From Trichoplax adhaerens (taxonomy: Eukaryota; Placozoa; Uniplacotomia; Trichoplacea; Trichoplacidae), in assembly GCF_000150275.1 (NCBI RefSeq), contig NW_002060987.1:11501-75500 (forward strand): a stretch of 64,000 nucleotides of DNA, in the 5' to 3' direction. The notes under the pieces were generated by a model. The model was given only the letters and a program-made list of their open reading frames with translations. It had not been told where the DNA came from and ran no database searches. Made by a program: the position numbers and the translations under genes. Positions 11,201 through 23,465 of the stretch are shown here, piece by piece. Numbering within the stretch: the first letter of the stretch is position 1; each line of letters begins with the position of its first letter.

Positions 11201-13463
11201 GTATTAATCCTTCCACCGACTCTATTCTGTACAGAAAGGAAATAAAACCGGTTACCAATCTGATTAATAGCTATCTGCAAAGGAAAGGACTGTACGTACC
11301 CTCCCTTCAATTACTATGACATCGATGCCAAATGATTGTAGTTGTCGAGCTGCAATTAAACCTGATGCACCGGCTCCAACAATTAAAACGGTTGTTTTTG
11401 TAGCTGTAGAGTTAATATAAAGCAAGTAAGAAAATCATTTTAAGTGCTAGTACAGATGGTCTTTAATTATAATTAATAACCCTGGAAAATAGTAAACATA
11501 CATGTAGGTCTCTTAAGGAGTCTGTAAATACCAAAATTAATCAATCCATAACGCGTTAAATAGCCATGCAAACGCGTTATAAGGTGCCTATTATCTAGAA
11601 AATTTTCAGAAATTTTTGATTCATATTTGTAGGATTCTAAAATATCATTAATATGCTATTTTGATGTATAATACAATTATTTATCGATATTATACTTACT
11701 ATTATACGGTGCCTGAAATTGTGGAATGGCTGCTTCGATAGTAAGTTCTACCTTGGGATTATTAAGCCATAATTCCAACTAGAGATGATTTAATACATGA
11801 AATTTATCACATGATCATTTCTATCATCTAAGAGCATCTGACGATAACGAACAATTTATAAAATATTAACTTTAGTTAAGATTACCAAGCGATTCCGAAT
11901 GTATAAAAATGTAGACTTTAGTGAATTGTTTTGAGCGATATCAGGAAAACAATTCATCTCTTGAGGTGTAATTTGATCATGTGGCAAGCGACTTCGAAAG
12001 GCTGCTCCTTCCATTCCTAATCAATTACAAGTTATGAAGTATCAGCCATTAATGGTTCATAAAGACCATGGAATAATGATGATGCAATGTTACTTTCGTT
12101 AGTATTTGAAGTTTTTTACCTTCAGGAATTTCTCCATACTGATCGTCTTCATTAATGGAAGCATCAGAAAATTCTGGTGATAGTTCATCTTCAGTTAATT
12201 GAGCTAATTTCTCGTCCATTTCTCGATATTCAACCTACATTATGAAAGGAATTTACGGAATTATTAAAGGGGCATTTTCTATACCTGCAATGAAGCAGTT
12301 ATATAAAGTTTATAAGCCTTTGAGTAAAATCAATTCATACTGTATTATAACTTAAGCAAAATACTTTGTTGTTAGCAAAAAATAATTAATAACAGGAAAA
12401 GAGTAATATTTAGTCACGACAACGAGGGTACAGTAAATTGACCATAGTAATAATTTCATTAAAGGGAAACATGAATGATTAATCCACTTAATTAAGCGCT
12501 AATCGCGTAGTATTAGTTGCTAAGGTTATGGTTATACGTGTGGTATACTCGTATGTTGATGGGAAATGGCACTTGTAGATCAGCAGTTCCGTTCAATACA
12601 CTCGAGTACAAGAGGCAGGAATGCAAAGAGCGTTATCTCCCCCATAGATGAGTGTAATTGTACCGAATGTATTGGTAGATTGTTGACCACTTGGTAATAA
12701 ACAGTTAACGAAGGATTATAGCAGAATACTTCGGTGTTGACTGTTTATGACTCTAATTCGAATGGATTTGATGTGTCATTGTAGCCACGCATTCACTGTT
12801 CAATCGAATAGTTACAATGCTATGACTTTTTTTTGTATGCAACCTGAAGAAACAAACTGCATATTGCCGGCCCGCGTCAGATCAGATTTTAGAAACGTAT
12901 ATTACATACCATACTACAATCAGTGGCACCAACTGCCCTACATACATTTCAATGTTGCATTTATCAGTGATTGTGCCACTAGAAAGATCAGACATGGGGA
13001 TATTTTCTCTCGCCGCATTATTGCATTCAACATTATACGCAAAGTAAAGCACTTTCCATTTCTTGATAATAACCCTTATACCAATACTGTAACTATGGTA
13101 AGTCTGTCAGGTAGATTTAAACTGCCAGTTAGTTATCTTCGATTGAACAAGGAATAATAGTATTTTAGCTTGCTAACTACATTTCCTGTGGAGAATGTTG
13201 AACGTTATATTGATGCAATAGATCAAGTGCAATGTTAATGGTGAACAATGTACCGTTATTGGGAAAGTGGACATGTCTATTCTGGGACATCTATTAAGTG
13301 TTTTCAGTACTTTGTTTTTCGATAGTGACTGGTGTATTATGATGTATACCTTGGGTCGTTTTCGCTGGCTTTGACGGCGTGTTATTACATCTTCTTCGTC
13401 GCTGTTTCTCGCACCTGGAGAAAGCCACTTATTTTCTGGTACGCTTTGTTTGCTTCCGTTCAT
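8261..13463 (-). CDS. KDM1A: Lysine-specific histone demethylase 1 (LSD1), 17 exons, 756 aa
   Basis: FAD-dependent nuclear demethylase of mono- and dimethylated H3K4 within CoREST-type repressor complexes. Exons in coding order: 13350-13463, 12120-12234, 11886-12016, 11700-11778, 11502-11594, 11300-11403, 11145-11226, 10938-11032, 10706-10863, 10203-10293, 10048-10106, 9885-9945, 9678-9751, 9324-9568, 9001-9200, 8671-8913, 8261-8587 (757 codons with stop). A short basic N-terminus (QRKRPK) leads to [10 protein letters not shown], the SWIRM domain (about 77-177), the dinucleotide motif VGAGASGL (about 183), RVGGR, the helical tower that docks CoREST (about 270-420), and the amine-oxidase C-terminus. 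The FAD-site lysine is kept in [12 protein letters not shown] (K567, equivalent to human K661), as is [18 protein letters not shown]. It lacks the long disordered vertebrate N-terminus. It is divergently oriented to TMEM181. All junctions hold phase. Confidence 0.97.
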
Positions 13464-15961
13464 CTTCTCTCAGTCTACTCTAAATGATGACTATGATGAA
13501 CCCATTTGATAACGTTAACACTGATCCATGTTACAATCAATCTACTCCATTACAAGTTGACAACGTCCATGATTACATCTATACCTCACTACATTAACTA
13601 TCGGTATACTGACTGAATTTCAATTCAAAATAGTCAAATTCTCCATCTTCTGATCAGTTGACTACTAGAGGTACTAGAGCATTGATACGAGTAAAACTTG
13701 CATCCCGTACAATGATGATAATGGCAGAATCAATTACCAGTTTCAATGGTTATCCGATTTCTTTCCGCTACCAATGAAAGGATAGTAATATTCTTTCCGG
13801 TAATAGTCCAACAGTTTCTACTTGTTTCTATCAATCCTTCTTCAGTTCTAGGATAAATGAAGTGAGAAATATTCAATTGACTACCTAGACAAAGGGCAGC
13901 TTGAGTCGCAACTTCACCAACACTAACACTACCGTACGATGCACTGCGTATCATGTATCCTACACCAGCTGACTACAGTGACAGCACTAAGCCAGCGTCG
14001 AATCTATTTGAATCGAGTCGATTCAATTTTGCTTGTTTTGCTGATTGGATCAGAGTCCGACTAGCGTCACACCGTACTAAGGCTTACAGTACTTTTACTG
14101 TAGGCTACAGTACAGCACAGTACAGTACAATTTTGACAGTGTACTGTACAGTACTACAGTATAATCGCGTACAGTACAGTACAGTGCTGTACAGCACAGT
14201 ACAAATTTTACAGTGTACAGTACTACAACCACATACTGTACACTGTACAGTACAGTACAGCACAGTACAAACTTCACAGTGTACAGTACCATAATCGTAT
14301 ACTGTACACTGTACTGTACTGTACAGAACATGAAACCTTATTCGTCTGGTACTAGACCTGAGAAAGGTCCGGTTTACAGCATAGTACAGTACAGTATGAG
14401 CCTTTGTGGCCATTGTAGTACTGTACACTGTGTACAGTACAGTATAATAGTACAGTACAGTACTGTACTGTACAAGCTCAACAATTCATGTACTGTACGT
14501 GTGTATAAAAGAAAGCATCACAGTACTGTACTCTACTGGCTCTCCAGATGGCTCAATGGCAAACTTTTAGTCATCATCGAAAGTAGTTGCGCTTATTGCG
14601 GCTGGAATCACCATTAAGGAATTCTATCTGTCTACATCCATCGTTGAAAAAATTCTTTCTTGTCCATGTAGCCATGGAATGGTAAGGACAATATGTCTAT
14701 TCTAGATGATCGAGGATGCTAAACATGACTCTATTATCATAGCATCACAGTACCGCAGGATAAGATGAATATCAATTAATTATACGCGTATATTATAATT
14801 GTCAACCAAGCACATCTGGCCAGGTAACACTAGCATAGAAGCAATAGACTCACAAAGTATTTGTAGCAATATCCCTATGACATGATTATGTTGTGCAGTG
14901 GAATTACTAGTACTCCTGCTAGATGGCAATACAATCTGCCACAGATTGAAGCGATACCATCGGTCAGTCTAAGTTAAATTCAAATCCATGGTACAAACAA
15001 GAAACCACAGTATTAGATTAACAATTACAATCAAGAAGAAGAAGATTAACTGAAATTCTTCCATAGCTTATAATGTGACCTTTAGCCTCAGTAGATTGTA
15101 TGCTGCAATGATAATGGAACACTTTCTTCATAAGTTCACGGTTCTTGAGATCGATTGTGTCTTGCTACTTGTCATGTTGCCTACAGTACGAGTACAGATT
15201 AATAACATGAATCAGTCATCACGTCTACAAACTTGAAACCCTCGAGTCTCCCACTAGGCGGGTTGCAAGTAGAGTGTGTATAGTACTTTCTTGCATTAAT
15301 CACTGATGTTCAGTTGATCTTTATACAAATTATACAACACGGAAATTGACTGTGATAGTAAATATCATCTGTGCAGTACATGCTAATAAATCACGTACAA
15401 CAATAACTACTGTAATAAGTGTACTATCTGTTATGTATAATTATTAAATCGTCTCTTGTGTAATTGAGTTGGTGGCGGCTCTCTTTTGTGGTATTGCGAT
15501 AAATTGCACAAGGGCTTTGTATTAACCTCACAAATGATACTACTACCATCACTTATACAGTAATTAAAGTTTTCCTTTACATTCTTCCAATTTATCGATG
15601 AGAATCCAATTTACACTCATTGCATAACTAGGTGAAGAATAAACTGATTCGTAGTTTGTGTCAAGCGTGATGATAATAATGGTAAAGCTTTGCATACTTT
15701 ACAAAGGTATTCATAAATCGGTCACACTCTTACTTCACAGTACAGCATACGTACATATAACGGAGATGGAAGCATCATTTCTACTGCTCTACACTAAACT
15801 ACTTACTTCTTTGCGATGCTAATTTAATCAAGACAACTACATCCATTTTTGCCTACAAAACATACTCTCAATGATTTATTATTGTATACGGTGGTTGATA
15901 ATTATAATTATTACATGTACAGTATATAGTACACTGTAATGATAACGAAATAGAGTTACCG
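13464..15961. other. Divergent KDM1A/TMEM181 intergenic region
   Basis: About 2.5 kb between two head-to-head genes, so it should hold both promoters, although I recognise no TATA box or initiator with confidence. It contains the hairpin tandem array at 14112-14322 and looser repeats of the same kind to about 14560. Open frames through the array (Tyr/Thr/Val/Cys runs on both strands) are products of the repeat, not genes. Confidence 0.5.
14112..14322. repeat. Tandem array of hairpin units (79 + 66 + 66 bp)
   Basis: Three consecutive units each begin with ACAGCACAGTACA: 14112-14190, 14191-14256 and 14257-14322. In the last two units the arms ACAGTGTACAGTA and TACTGTACACTGT are perfect 13-bp inverted repeats around an 11-base centre, and the centre differs between units (CTACAACCACA versus CCATAATCGTA). 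Each unit can therefore form a stem-loop or cruciform. The first unit is longer and less regular. Related words continue to about 14560. Confidence 0.85.
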
Positions 15962-18900
15962 ATGGGTATTAGTTATCATATTGATTACAATTTCTCTTTC
16001 GTCTTATCAAGTTCGATGCAATTGAAGTTACATGCTCTTACAAAGAGACAATTTGCCTTGGTTTACCTAGCTTTCTTTTTTGGCTTTATTATCCTGATAC
16101 TAGTTGGAGTTACGGGTAAGATGTAATGGTATTATTGCAATTATAAGAATTGTTCAAAAGCATTATACGCGTACTTTATTGGAATGTAGTCTAACAAATG
16201 ATATGTATACGAACTTGGACTCGATCAAGTAGCAATCTCTAATTGTTCAATATTAGCCAATTCAGCATCACTTAATACTAACCTCCATAAATCCTTACTT
16301 TGTCGTATTACATCTACCACTATTATAAAGATCATTTGCAAAGATAATGTTATGACAACAGTCAGATCATTGAACAGTGAAGTAGTAGTAGATTAATCGA
16401 ATCATTTCTTTGAGAAGCGAATAGAATTTAGCAGTGTACCCTAAATATCACAAGCATTTCACTAACGTAAGGTCTTTCTTTATGCATACTTGAATTAATT
16501 GCGTAAAATCAGTTATTTTAGCGATATTTAATATAGGTACCTTTGCATTTCTAATGTATGCGATATAGTACAGTACAGCATAAACTACTAAACATTTAGT
16601 AGTCCATGAGTACAGGTAGCTACACTCACATGCTTTCATTATCGTCGTTCTTAAGAATTTGCTAAAGGTTACATTCTCCAAAATTGATCTTGAATCATTT
16701 ATACTATTCAATACTAACTTGTGTGCTTTACGGCTCAGCTACTAAGTACTCTGAAAGTGATCATGACTTGCTATTACGCTGTGGGCTTAAGAATAAGCTT
16801 TCGCCTTCAAGCTTATTTTTATCATCTTCTATTATTATACAGGGCCTCCAGTATTAACTCCAATTGCTGCAAACTACAGCAATTCGGTAACAAAACCTAC
16901 GCATAGTTCTCTAAATGTAAGTTAAAGGGAACAACACCAAAGAATAATGACTATCTACATGAATGAGTGAACACGATAACGCTAATATATCGATATGATT
17001 ACCTTTTGCAACTAATTAATTATTCATTGCAGCAGAAGATTTTTCTGTAGTAATCAAAAATATCCATAGCGTTACTGATTGTGGATATATTTCAGAGTGG
17101 ACCTTTTACAGTAAACACTGGAGAACACGCTTTAAATTTATTTAATCAACAACTCTGGCTATTTTGTCGCCTGAAAATCAACGAGCAATCTTCCGGTAAA
17201 GCAAGTTGATTGTGCTGTTTTATGTAAACAATGTATTTAATATGTTAAATCACTGATTTTGTATGATTTCATAAAATTTCTACTTGACTCGTTTGTTTTC
17301 TCTTTATCTATAGTACGTATCTTGGGTATAGTATTTCAAGTTAAAGCAACTGTAAAAGGTAGAAATAAAGATGGACATTACGTGATACTTTCTGACTTTA
17401 ATCGTACTCGAAAATTAGAATGCAAGGGATCGGTATGTCTATTTGCTTTGAGTATCTTTCATACGGCTTACAATCATTTTATATATATGTTAATATATAT
17501 ATATACAGTTTGAACATTTTTTTATGACATTGTATTATTTTGATAGAAATGTGAAGAATTCATGGTATTTCATGTGGGATTTCTGAACTTTGAAAAATAC
17601 GAAGTAATAGTACGATTTCACGGATTGGATGCAATTAATGTTACTAACGTACGCTTTGAGGTATGTTAGAAGCCTTTCATTAAGGAATACGTTATAAAAT
17701 TTTTATAAGTAACTTGCATAGAATAATGCTTACTAGCTGTACCAGCAATTAGGACTTGGATTATAATGAATGAGTTTTGAAAATGAACTTTTAAATTGAT
17801 ATATTTATTCATTAATATATTTAGTTTCAACACTACAATGTCGCCTATTCCAGAATTGAACTGTGGCTTCGATTCATATTCGCCGTTTGCTCTTTTGTCA
17901 TTGGCGTAAGTAGAGTGTATAATCTACAGTTTGAATATAAAATATCTGTATACTAATAACAAATCTTGATGATAATCTCTTTAACAGTGTGTTTTCATAT
18001 ACATCCTTCGGACATTTGGGATCCATCAGTGGACAGTTGAGCAAAAGTAAATGATTATGATATAATCCGAATTTTACTACAAATAATCCCAATTCCATAC
18101 TGTTGTTATCGTAGTAATAACAAATTTTTCATTGCTAAGACTGCCATCATATCACGCGACTTTCTCGGAATGTAGTACCACCACCTTTATAAATTATATA
18201 ATTAATGAGACTTTCTTATCTTTCAGATGGCTTTCATTTCTTCTTCCATTACTGCTACTATTCAACAGTCAGTAGAAAATGTATTTCTCCGTTTATCTTG
18301 AAAGTGATCTTTAAATTCTATTGACTCTTTTGTTATAGATCCTTTATATCCATTAAAATTCCTTGTAACCAATGCGTCTGCATACGTTATCGACGCCATT
18401 TTTGAATCAAGTTTTATTGCTGCTCTTCTATTATTTTGGTTATGCATATCTCACAGTATGAGAGAAGTATGATATTGATCGGACGGATGATTTTGATACT
18501 AACTTACATTCTTGTGTTCTAAGCTAAACTACAGTATAAGGGCTAGTTTGGATCCATTTGCTATATTAACATCTCAATACATATTAGCATTATAGCAAGA
18601 AATTCTTCACATTTTATGCGCCGAAGATATTATTAGTCGGTCTGCTATGGATTGCTGCTTTTACCTTGTCTGTATGGCAAGAGTAAGTGTGTAATGTTCA
18701 TCAATAAAATTGTGTATAAAATGACATAATAAGTGCTTCCATTTTAATAGAACTATTGAATTAAATGCTCCAATCGAACAATACACGCAATATGCCGCCA
18801 AATTTGAGGTAAGAAGTAATTACAGATACAAATGCACGCTTTTATACATCGAAGTATGAAATTATAACTTAAGCCAAATTTCTGTCTCTATGCGTAGGGT

Positions 18901-19857
18901 CTAAAAGTATTTCTGTACATCCTGATTGGACTGTATGTGTTGTACTTACTTTATTTGTTAGTCAGAGCATATGGAGAACTACGTAATTTAGCCTTTCATG
19001 GTAAGGAATTCGTAACTATTATAGCATATTAAATGTTATATGAGTAACTCTTTTGGTATTTCTGATGTAAGCGCCCTAAAGTTAACTTTGAGCTGTTTTT
19101 CGGTCATTTTATGGCATATGCTTTATTTCTCCTTATGTAGATGTAAAAATGAAATTCTTCACATCATCAATGCTCTTCGTGATGATTGTATGGTAATAAC
19201 AATTATTCTTTACAGCGATCGATCGATTATAATTAACTATAAGCGTAAACCCACAAATTATAAATCTTTTGGATGACATAACGCTTACCCTATGAATTTT
19301 TTATTTATTTCAAGCGTTGTTCTTTTAGTCATTCAATATGAACGATCTACCTTGCATACCAACATTTTAGCTCAGTTAATCACTCTCTATCAAAGACATA
19401 TCCTAAGAAATTGATACAAATCAGAAATTTTGTCAACTTTTAGCCAATATCGCTGCATTCCTTAACCTATTTTACATTCAGAATTCGTTATCCTGTTTGG
19501 AGTATTAAACTTTTACATTTACATGATGGCATTCGTCTATTCTCCAGCGAAATTTGCAATTGAAGGTTAGCTTTATTAATACATCGCTGTAAGATTTGTC
19601 GATAAACTAAAACTAACACGTAGTTTATACCTCTCTGATAGAGGCTATGAATAAGCGCAATGCAGTTTTTTCAGCTTTAAATGGAGAAGAGCGTGTCATT
19701 TACGGGTAAGTAACTCTTGATATCCGTTTCAATTTTAGCTTATAATTAATTGCTTAACCAATTAATTAATTTCCTTTTGAAAAATGGCAGTAGGAAGAGG
19801 AGTAAAAATCAACGATTACCGCTAGAGAGCGACGAAGATGAAGAGTTATCATCTTAA
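15962..19857 (+). CDS. TMEM181: TMEM181-like multi-pass membrane protein, 17 exons, 479 aa
   Basis: Exons: 15962-16115, 16843-16916, 17096-17195, 17314-17432, 17547-17660, 17825-17905, 17988-18046, 18227-18267, 18339-18466, 18600-18682, 18751-18808, 18898-19000, 19045-19066, 19315-19397, 19476-19565, 19642-19705, 19791-19857 (480 codons with stop). An N-terminal membrane anchor (about 28-50) precedes an extracellular beta-rich domain with NQQLWLFC, NRTRKLECKG and HVGFLNFEKYEVIV. About seven membrane helices follow, beginning at YSRIELWLRFIF and ending LFGVLNFYIYMMAFVYSP. The tail is acidic (ESDEDEE). This order matches vertebrate TMEM181, a seven-pass protein of the GOLD-domain/Wntless-like class. 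Two features stand out: a 22-base microexon (19045-19066), the least certain part, and a U12-type AT-AC intron (19398-19475). A second in-frame Met lies 18 codons downstream of the chosen start. Confidence 0.93.
19398..19475 (+). other. U12-type AT-AC intron in TMEM181
   Basis: The intron begins ATATCCTAAG and ends ATTTTAC. TTCCTTAAC, which fits the U12 branch-point consensus, lies at 19458-19466, about ten bases before the 3' end. No GT donor in the upstream exon gives an open frame. Removing exactly this intron joins YQRH to SEFVILFGVLNF, restoring the conserved TMEM181 sequence in phase. This implies minor-spliceosome splicing in the organism. Confidence 0.9.
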
Positions 19858-21290
19858 TCTTTTATACATTAAAATGACTAGTCTGTCACTATAATTGAAT
19901 ATATTTTGTTTGCAGTGTACTTTATGTATTTAGTTCTTGATGAAAAAGTACCATCCATCGTTACTTATGTACAAATTGCATACCTGCTTCGATTATATTT
20001 ATGAATTCGACCTATTATTAGCAGTACGATAAATAGGGTTTCAGAACTGTTAAGGTAAATTGTACTTTTTGTGCTTTGTATTGATAAGCCTGACTGCAAA
20101 AACAATTGAAATGTCGCAATATCATTAATTCGATAGAAAGCTATCTAAAAAAGCCTATAAATTGAGCATAAATTGAAGCCTATAACTGTAACCCTGAAGA
20201 AATTCGAACGCATCTCTAAGAATTAAAGTAGACAGATTTATTTGTTAAGTTCAAAATTAAATTTTATAGATGATTATGGCAGTTAAGCGTAATCCCTCAC
20301 ATTACAGTCATATATTTATTATGAAGCATAGTTACCCTCATTATTTATCATTTAAATATCTTCTATGCTAATAAAATTTGCAACAATTTTGCCACGCATA
20401 AATCTGATTGCCTAATCTTGTTGCCATTAATCATGGGATTGTAATTGGTACAAAGCAGCCTTAGAAGGATGATTTGTTGTTCTTGCTATCTATCCTATGC
20501 ATACAGTACTACAGTACAATGAACAGCAATACCAATAATAATTCATAGCTTCAATTAGGTAATTGCTTATTCTATATACTTTATATTATCACGGATTAAA
20601 CTTAGAAGTTAGAATTTTAAGCTGAACGTGTCAGTATTCAGTAACAGCAGTGAATTTTCCAGCGTGTACACTGGAGAAATAATGCCGTACTCGCTGAGAC
20701 CCGCGGAAATTCCACTACTATTCGTAGCTGAAACTGGTAGGAATTCCACTGCTATACTGTAGAAAATATGCAAATCATCTACGTTAGTGTCCACCAGTAC
20801 GGGCAGTATCACATTGTGGATTGTTTAATGGAGCAATCGGTTGGTCGTCAAAACTTATTTGCTGTTGCTGGTCAAAACGTCTTTACTGTTGCTATGCTAC
20901 AGAACCTTACAGTTTACAGTACTGAGTGTAGAGTTACAGTACTGTACACTGTAACTGTACAGTACAGTACTCGACTAAATACTGTACTGTATACTTAGTG
21001 TAAAGTACTGTACAGTAGTACTGTACTCATGCGCGAAAGCTACCGGTGCATTAATTAACTACAGTATATTGAATAGAAGATACTGCGCCTTACAGTATTA
21101 GGCTTTAGAGCTCTTTGACTGTATCCGAAACAAACAAAAGTTTCGTGATCAGTCCATTGCTAAATATCAATTTGCGATTCTAATTCATCGCTACTAGTCA
21201 ATCTGCCAGTCTATAAGTAATACAGTGTTATAACTTAACTTATAAGAAAGATTTTTTGATAGTAGGTAAGCTTTAAAATATGCTAAGGTG
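19858..21290. other. TMEM181-RWDD1 intergenic region
   Basis: About 1.4 kb in head-to-tail arrangement. It holds the TMEM181 3' end, a short GTACAGTA repeat patch at about 20905-21030, and presumably the RWDD1 promoter. A 76-codon frame through the patch (20768-20998) has no family signature. Confidence 0.5.
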
Positions 21291-22959
21291 ATGGATTTCG
21301 CCGAAGAACAGCGTAATGAAGTAGAGGCTTTGGAATCCATTTATCTGGATGATCTTCAAAGTAAGGAGCACATGTGAATGTTGAGTGATATAGTTATTGC
21401 TAATTTGGAAAGGCGAGATATACGTGTACAGTACAGTATTTACTTTCTCTGACTACTGTATGTCGTATGCTTCACCGTGGACATTTAAAGTTTTTAAAGG
21501 ATCTTTTAGTTTGTAAAGGTAGTAATTCCAATGTTGGTTAGCCAAACGCTAAAGCTGTACAATTTATTCAGCATTTTTGTTATACACTATCACAATACAG
21601 TATACTACGATGTAGTATACCATAGCACGTGAGACATTTTGCCCTTATTGCATATACTCGTACCTAGCTACTAAAACTATATTGCTTCAACAACCTTTCC
21701 AAGATGCATTTCTTGCTTTTATCTTGTTTTCCTATCAAAACGAGGTAAGATTAAATGCGCATTTCTTTCAAATTTTGCAGTAATAGAAGAAGATCCATGG
21801 TCCTTTACTATTTACGTCGAGTGTGATCAACAGGAGGATAACCCAAAATTCGAAGGTAGTACTCATTCTATTTATATTTATTTTATATTACGCTGTAAGG
21901 ACTTTCCACCACAATGTGAATAAATTGCAACTAGCACTAATTATGGTTATAATCGCTGATTCACGTGGTTTATTGACGACTTGTCTATTTAGTCAAGAAA
22001 GTTTAGATTTGCTGGTTGTTTACCTTGAGCGCGTACAAACTACAATGTTTTCTATTTTCAATATTTCGGAAATAGCATGTTCGGTACAGTTTCGCTTTAC
22101 TCTTACCCCGTGTTACCCAGAAACTCCGCCGGAGATACAAATTATTGAAAAAGATAACCTATCTGATAATGATATATCTGATATTATGGAAATAATGAAG
22201 GAACAGGTTAGCTCTCATGAATTCATTTATGTGTATCATCAACGGAGTCGCTCAGTAACCTTTCGTAACACCGTTAGGCTGATGAAAATTCAGGCATGGC
22301 CATGGTATTTACGTTACTATCAGCCGCCAAGGATAAGATGGCAGAAATTGCAGAGAATATTCTCATACAGAAAGAAGACGAAATCCAGAAGCTGAAAAGG
22401 CTTGCCGAAGAGCGTGATAAGGTATGAATTGTTATGTCAAAAGGCATCTTTAGATACAGTTTATGATCATAAAATCACAGAGTCAATTAGACGAATGATA
22501 ATTCTTTGGGTTGAGTTTATTTTGAGTACGTCTATTTCTTAGGCTATTCGGTTAGGAACTCCTGTTACAGTTGCAAACTTTTTAAAATGGAAAGCTGAAT
22601 TTGAACAAGAGCAGTCGGCTGCCAAGAAGCGCTCGAAAAATAACGATAGCACTTCTACTAAGTTAACTGGTCAATAAATGTTTCCGTAACTATTACTTTA
22701 AATTAACTCCAATTAAACTATGTGCTATTAATTATCTTGTTTCTTAGGTCGGCAATTATTCGAAAGTGATAGCTCTTTGAAAAATTCAGATGCTTCATTT
22801 ATGCAAGACGGTAGTTATTTGCAATAATGAATTTAGTCTACAGTGTCATTTTTAAATTAAACACTAACGGATTCATTTATAGGTGATGTGAGAATTGATG
22901 AATCACTGTTCGAAGATCTTGACGGTTTGGATATTGAAGAAGATATGGAAGACGACTAA
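21291..22959 (+). CDS. RWDD1: RWD domain-containing protein 1 (DFRP2/Gir2 family), 7 exons, 228 aa
   Basis: Exons: 21291-21360, 21781-21855, 22076-22206, 22278-22421, 22543-22669, 22748-22810, 22883-22959 (229 codons with stop). Residues 1-110 form an RWD domain: EEQRNEVEALESIY, FTLTPCYPETPPEI, DNLSDNDISDIM and GMAMVFTLLSAAKDKM. A charged coiled coil follows (about 120-140), then the conserved GTPVTVANFLKWKAEFEQE, then an acidic tail ending DESLFEDLDGLDIEEDMEDD. Family members bind and stabilise DRG-type GTPases and, in yeast, the Gcn1 regulator of Gcn2, linking to translation control in the cytoplasm. Intron 3 is only 71 bases and its first acceptor, CGTTAG at 22272-22277, is the one that keeps the frame. 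The donor after exon 5 (GTCAAT) is weak. Tail-to-tail with the glucosidase gene, about 500 bases apart. Confidence 0.95.
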
Positions 22960-23465
22960 CGAATATAGTTACGTGTACAATAATAGTATCTTCGCATCAT
23001 GGCGACCAAATTTTATATAGAACTGTATCATTTATTGGCTACTATTTTATGTAAATCATGGTAAACTTTTGTTGAATAATCGGAATAATATAATATTACT
23101 TGCTGCAAAGACGCATTAATATTGCATAACAATTTATACAATTAAACCTCAAGCAGGCCATTCAATTTCATTTCGAAAAAATGTCTATTATACAGGAACT
23201 AATTATTATTGCATGCGAGTGCCTCGATATCACCTATTTCTTAGTGCTAGAAGCAATTTTAGATATTCATAGCCACGTTAAAGTAAAGTTATTGGCCAAA
23301 CTCTGTTCAACATCAGTGACATTCAGTACCTGCAGATACACGTAAATGTAGTAAATATCAAAACAATTGGTTAATTTTAAAATCTTGACTAATATCCAAT
23401 GACGCCGCACTATGATCTGGATATTAACTCATTGATTTAGCATATCCTGCTCTAGCAATATTAAC
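22960..23465. other. Convergent RWDD1/glucosidase 3' region
   Basis: About 500 bases between two stop codons facing each other. It must hold both 3' untranslated regions. AATAATA-rich stretches are present but I cannot pick a polyadenylation signal with certainty. Confidence 0.5.

Noticed and set aside
12747-13157. A 136-codon plus-strand frame inside intron 1 of KDM1A
   Set aside because: No recognisable motif, no splice signals or paralogue, and it is antisense within a well-supported intron. It is probably a chance frame, although a nested gene cannot be fully excluded.
14112-14322. Regularly spaced repeats with variable centres, superficially like a CRISPR array
   Set aside because: The host is clearly an animal, there are no cas genes, the centres are only 11 bases, and the arms are inverted copies of each other.
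14095-14617. Several overlapping 78-134-codon frames on both strands, rich in Tyr, Thr, Val and Cys
   Set aside because: They are translations of the palindromic GTACAGTAC array. The composition is the same on both strands and no family signature is present.
21823-22395. A continuous 190-codon frame across RWDD1
   Set aside because: It reads through two introns. The conserved RWD sequence requires splicing at 21855/22076 and at 22206/22278, and the tail of the long frame is out of phase with the family.
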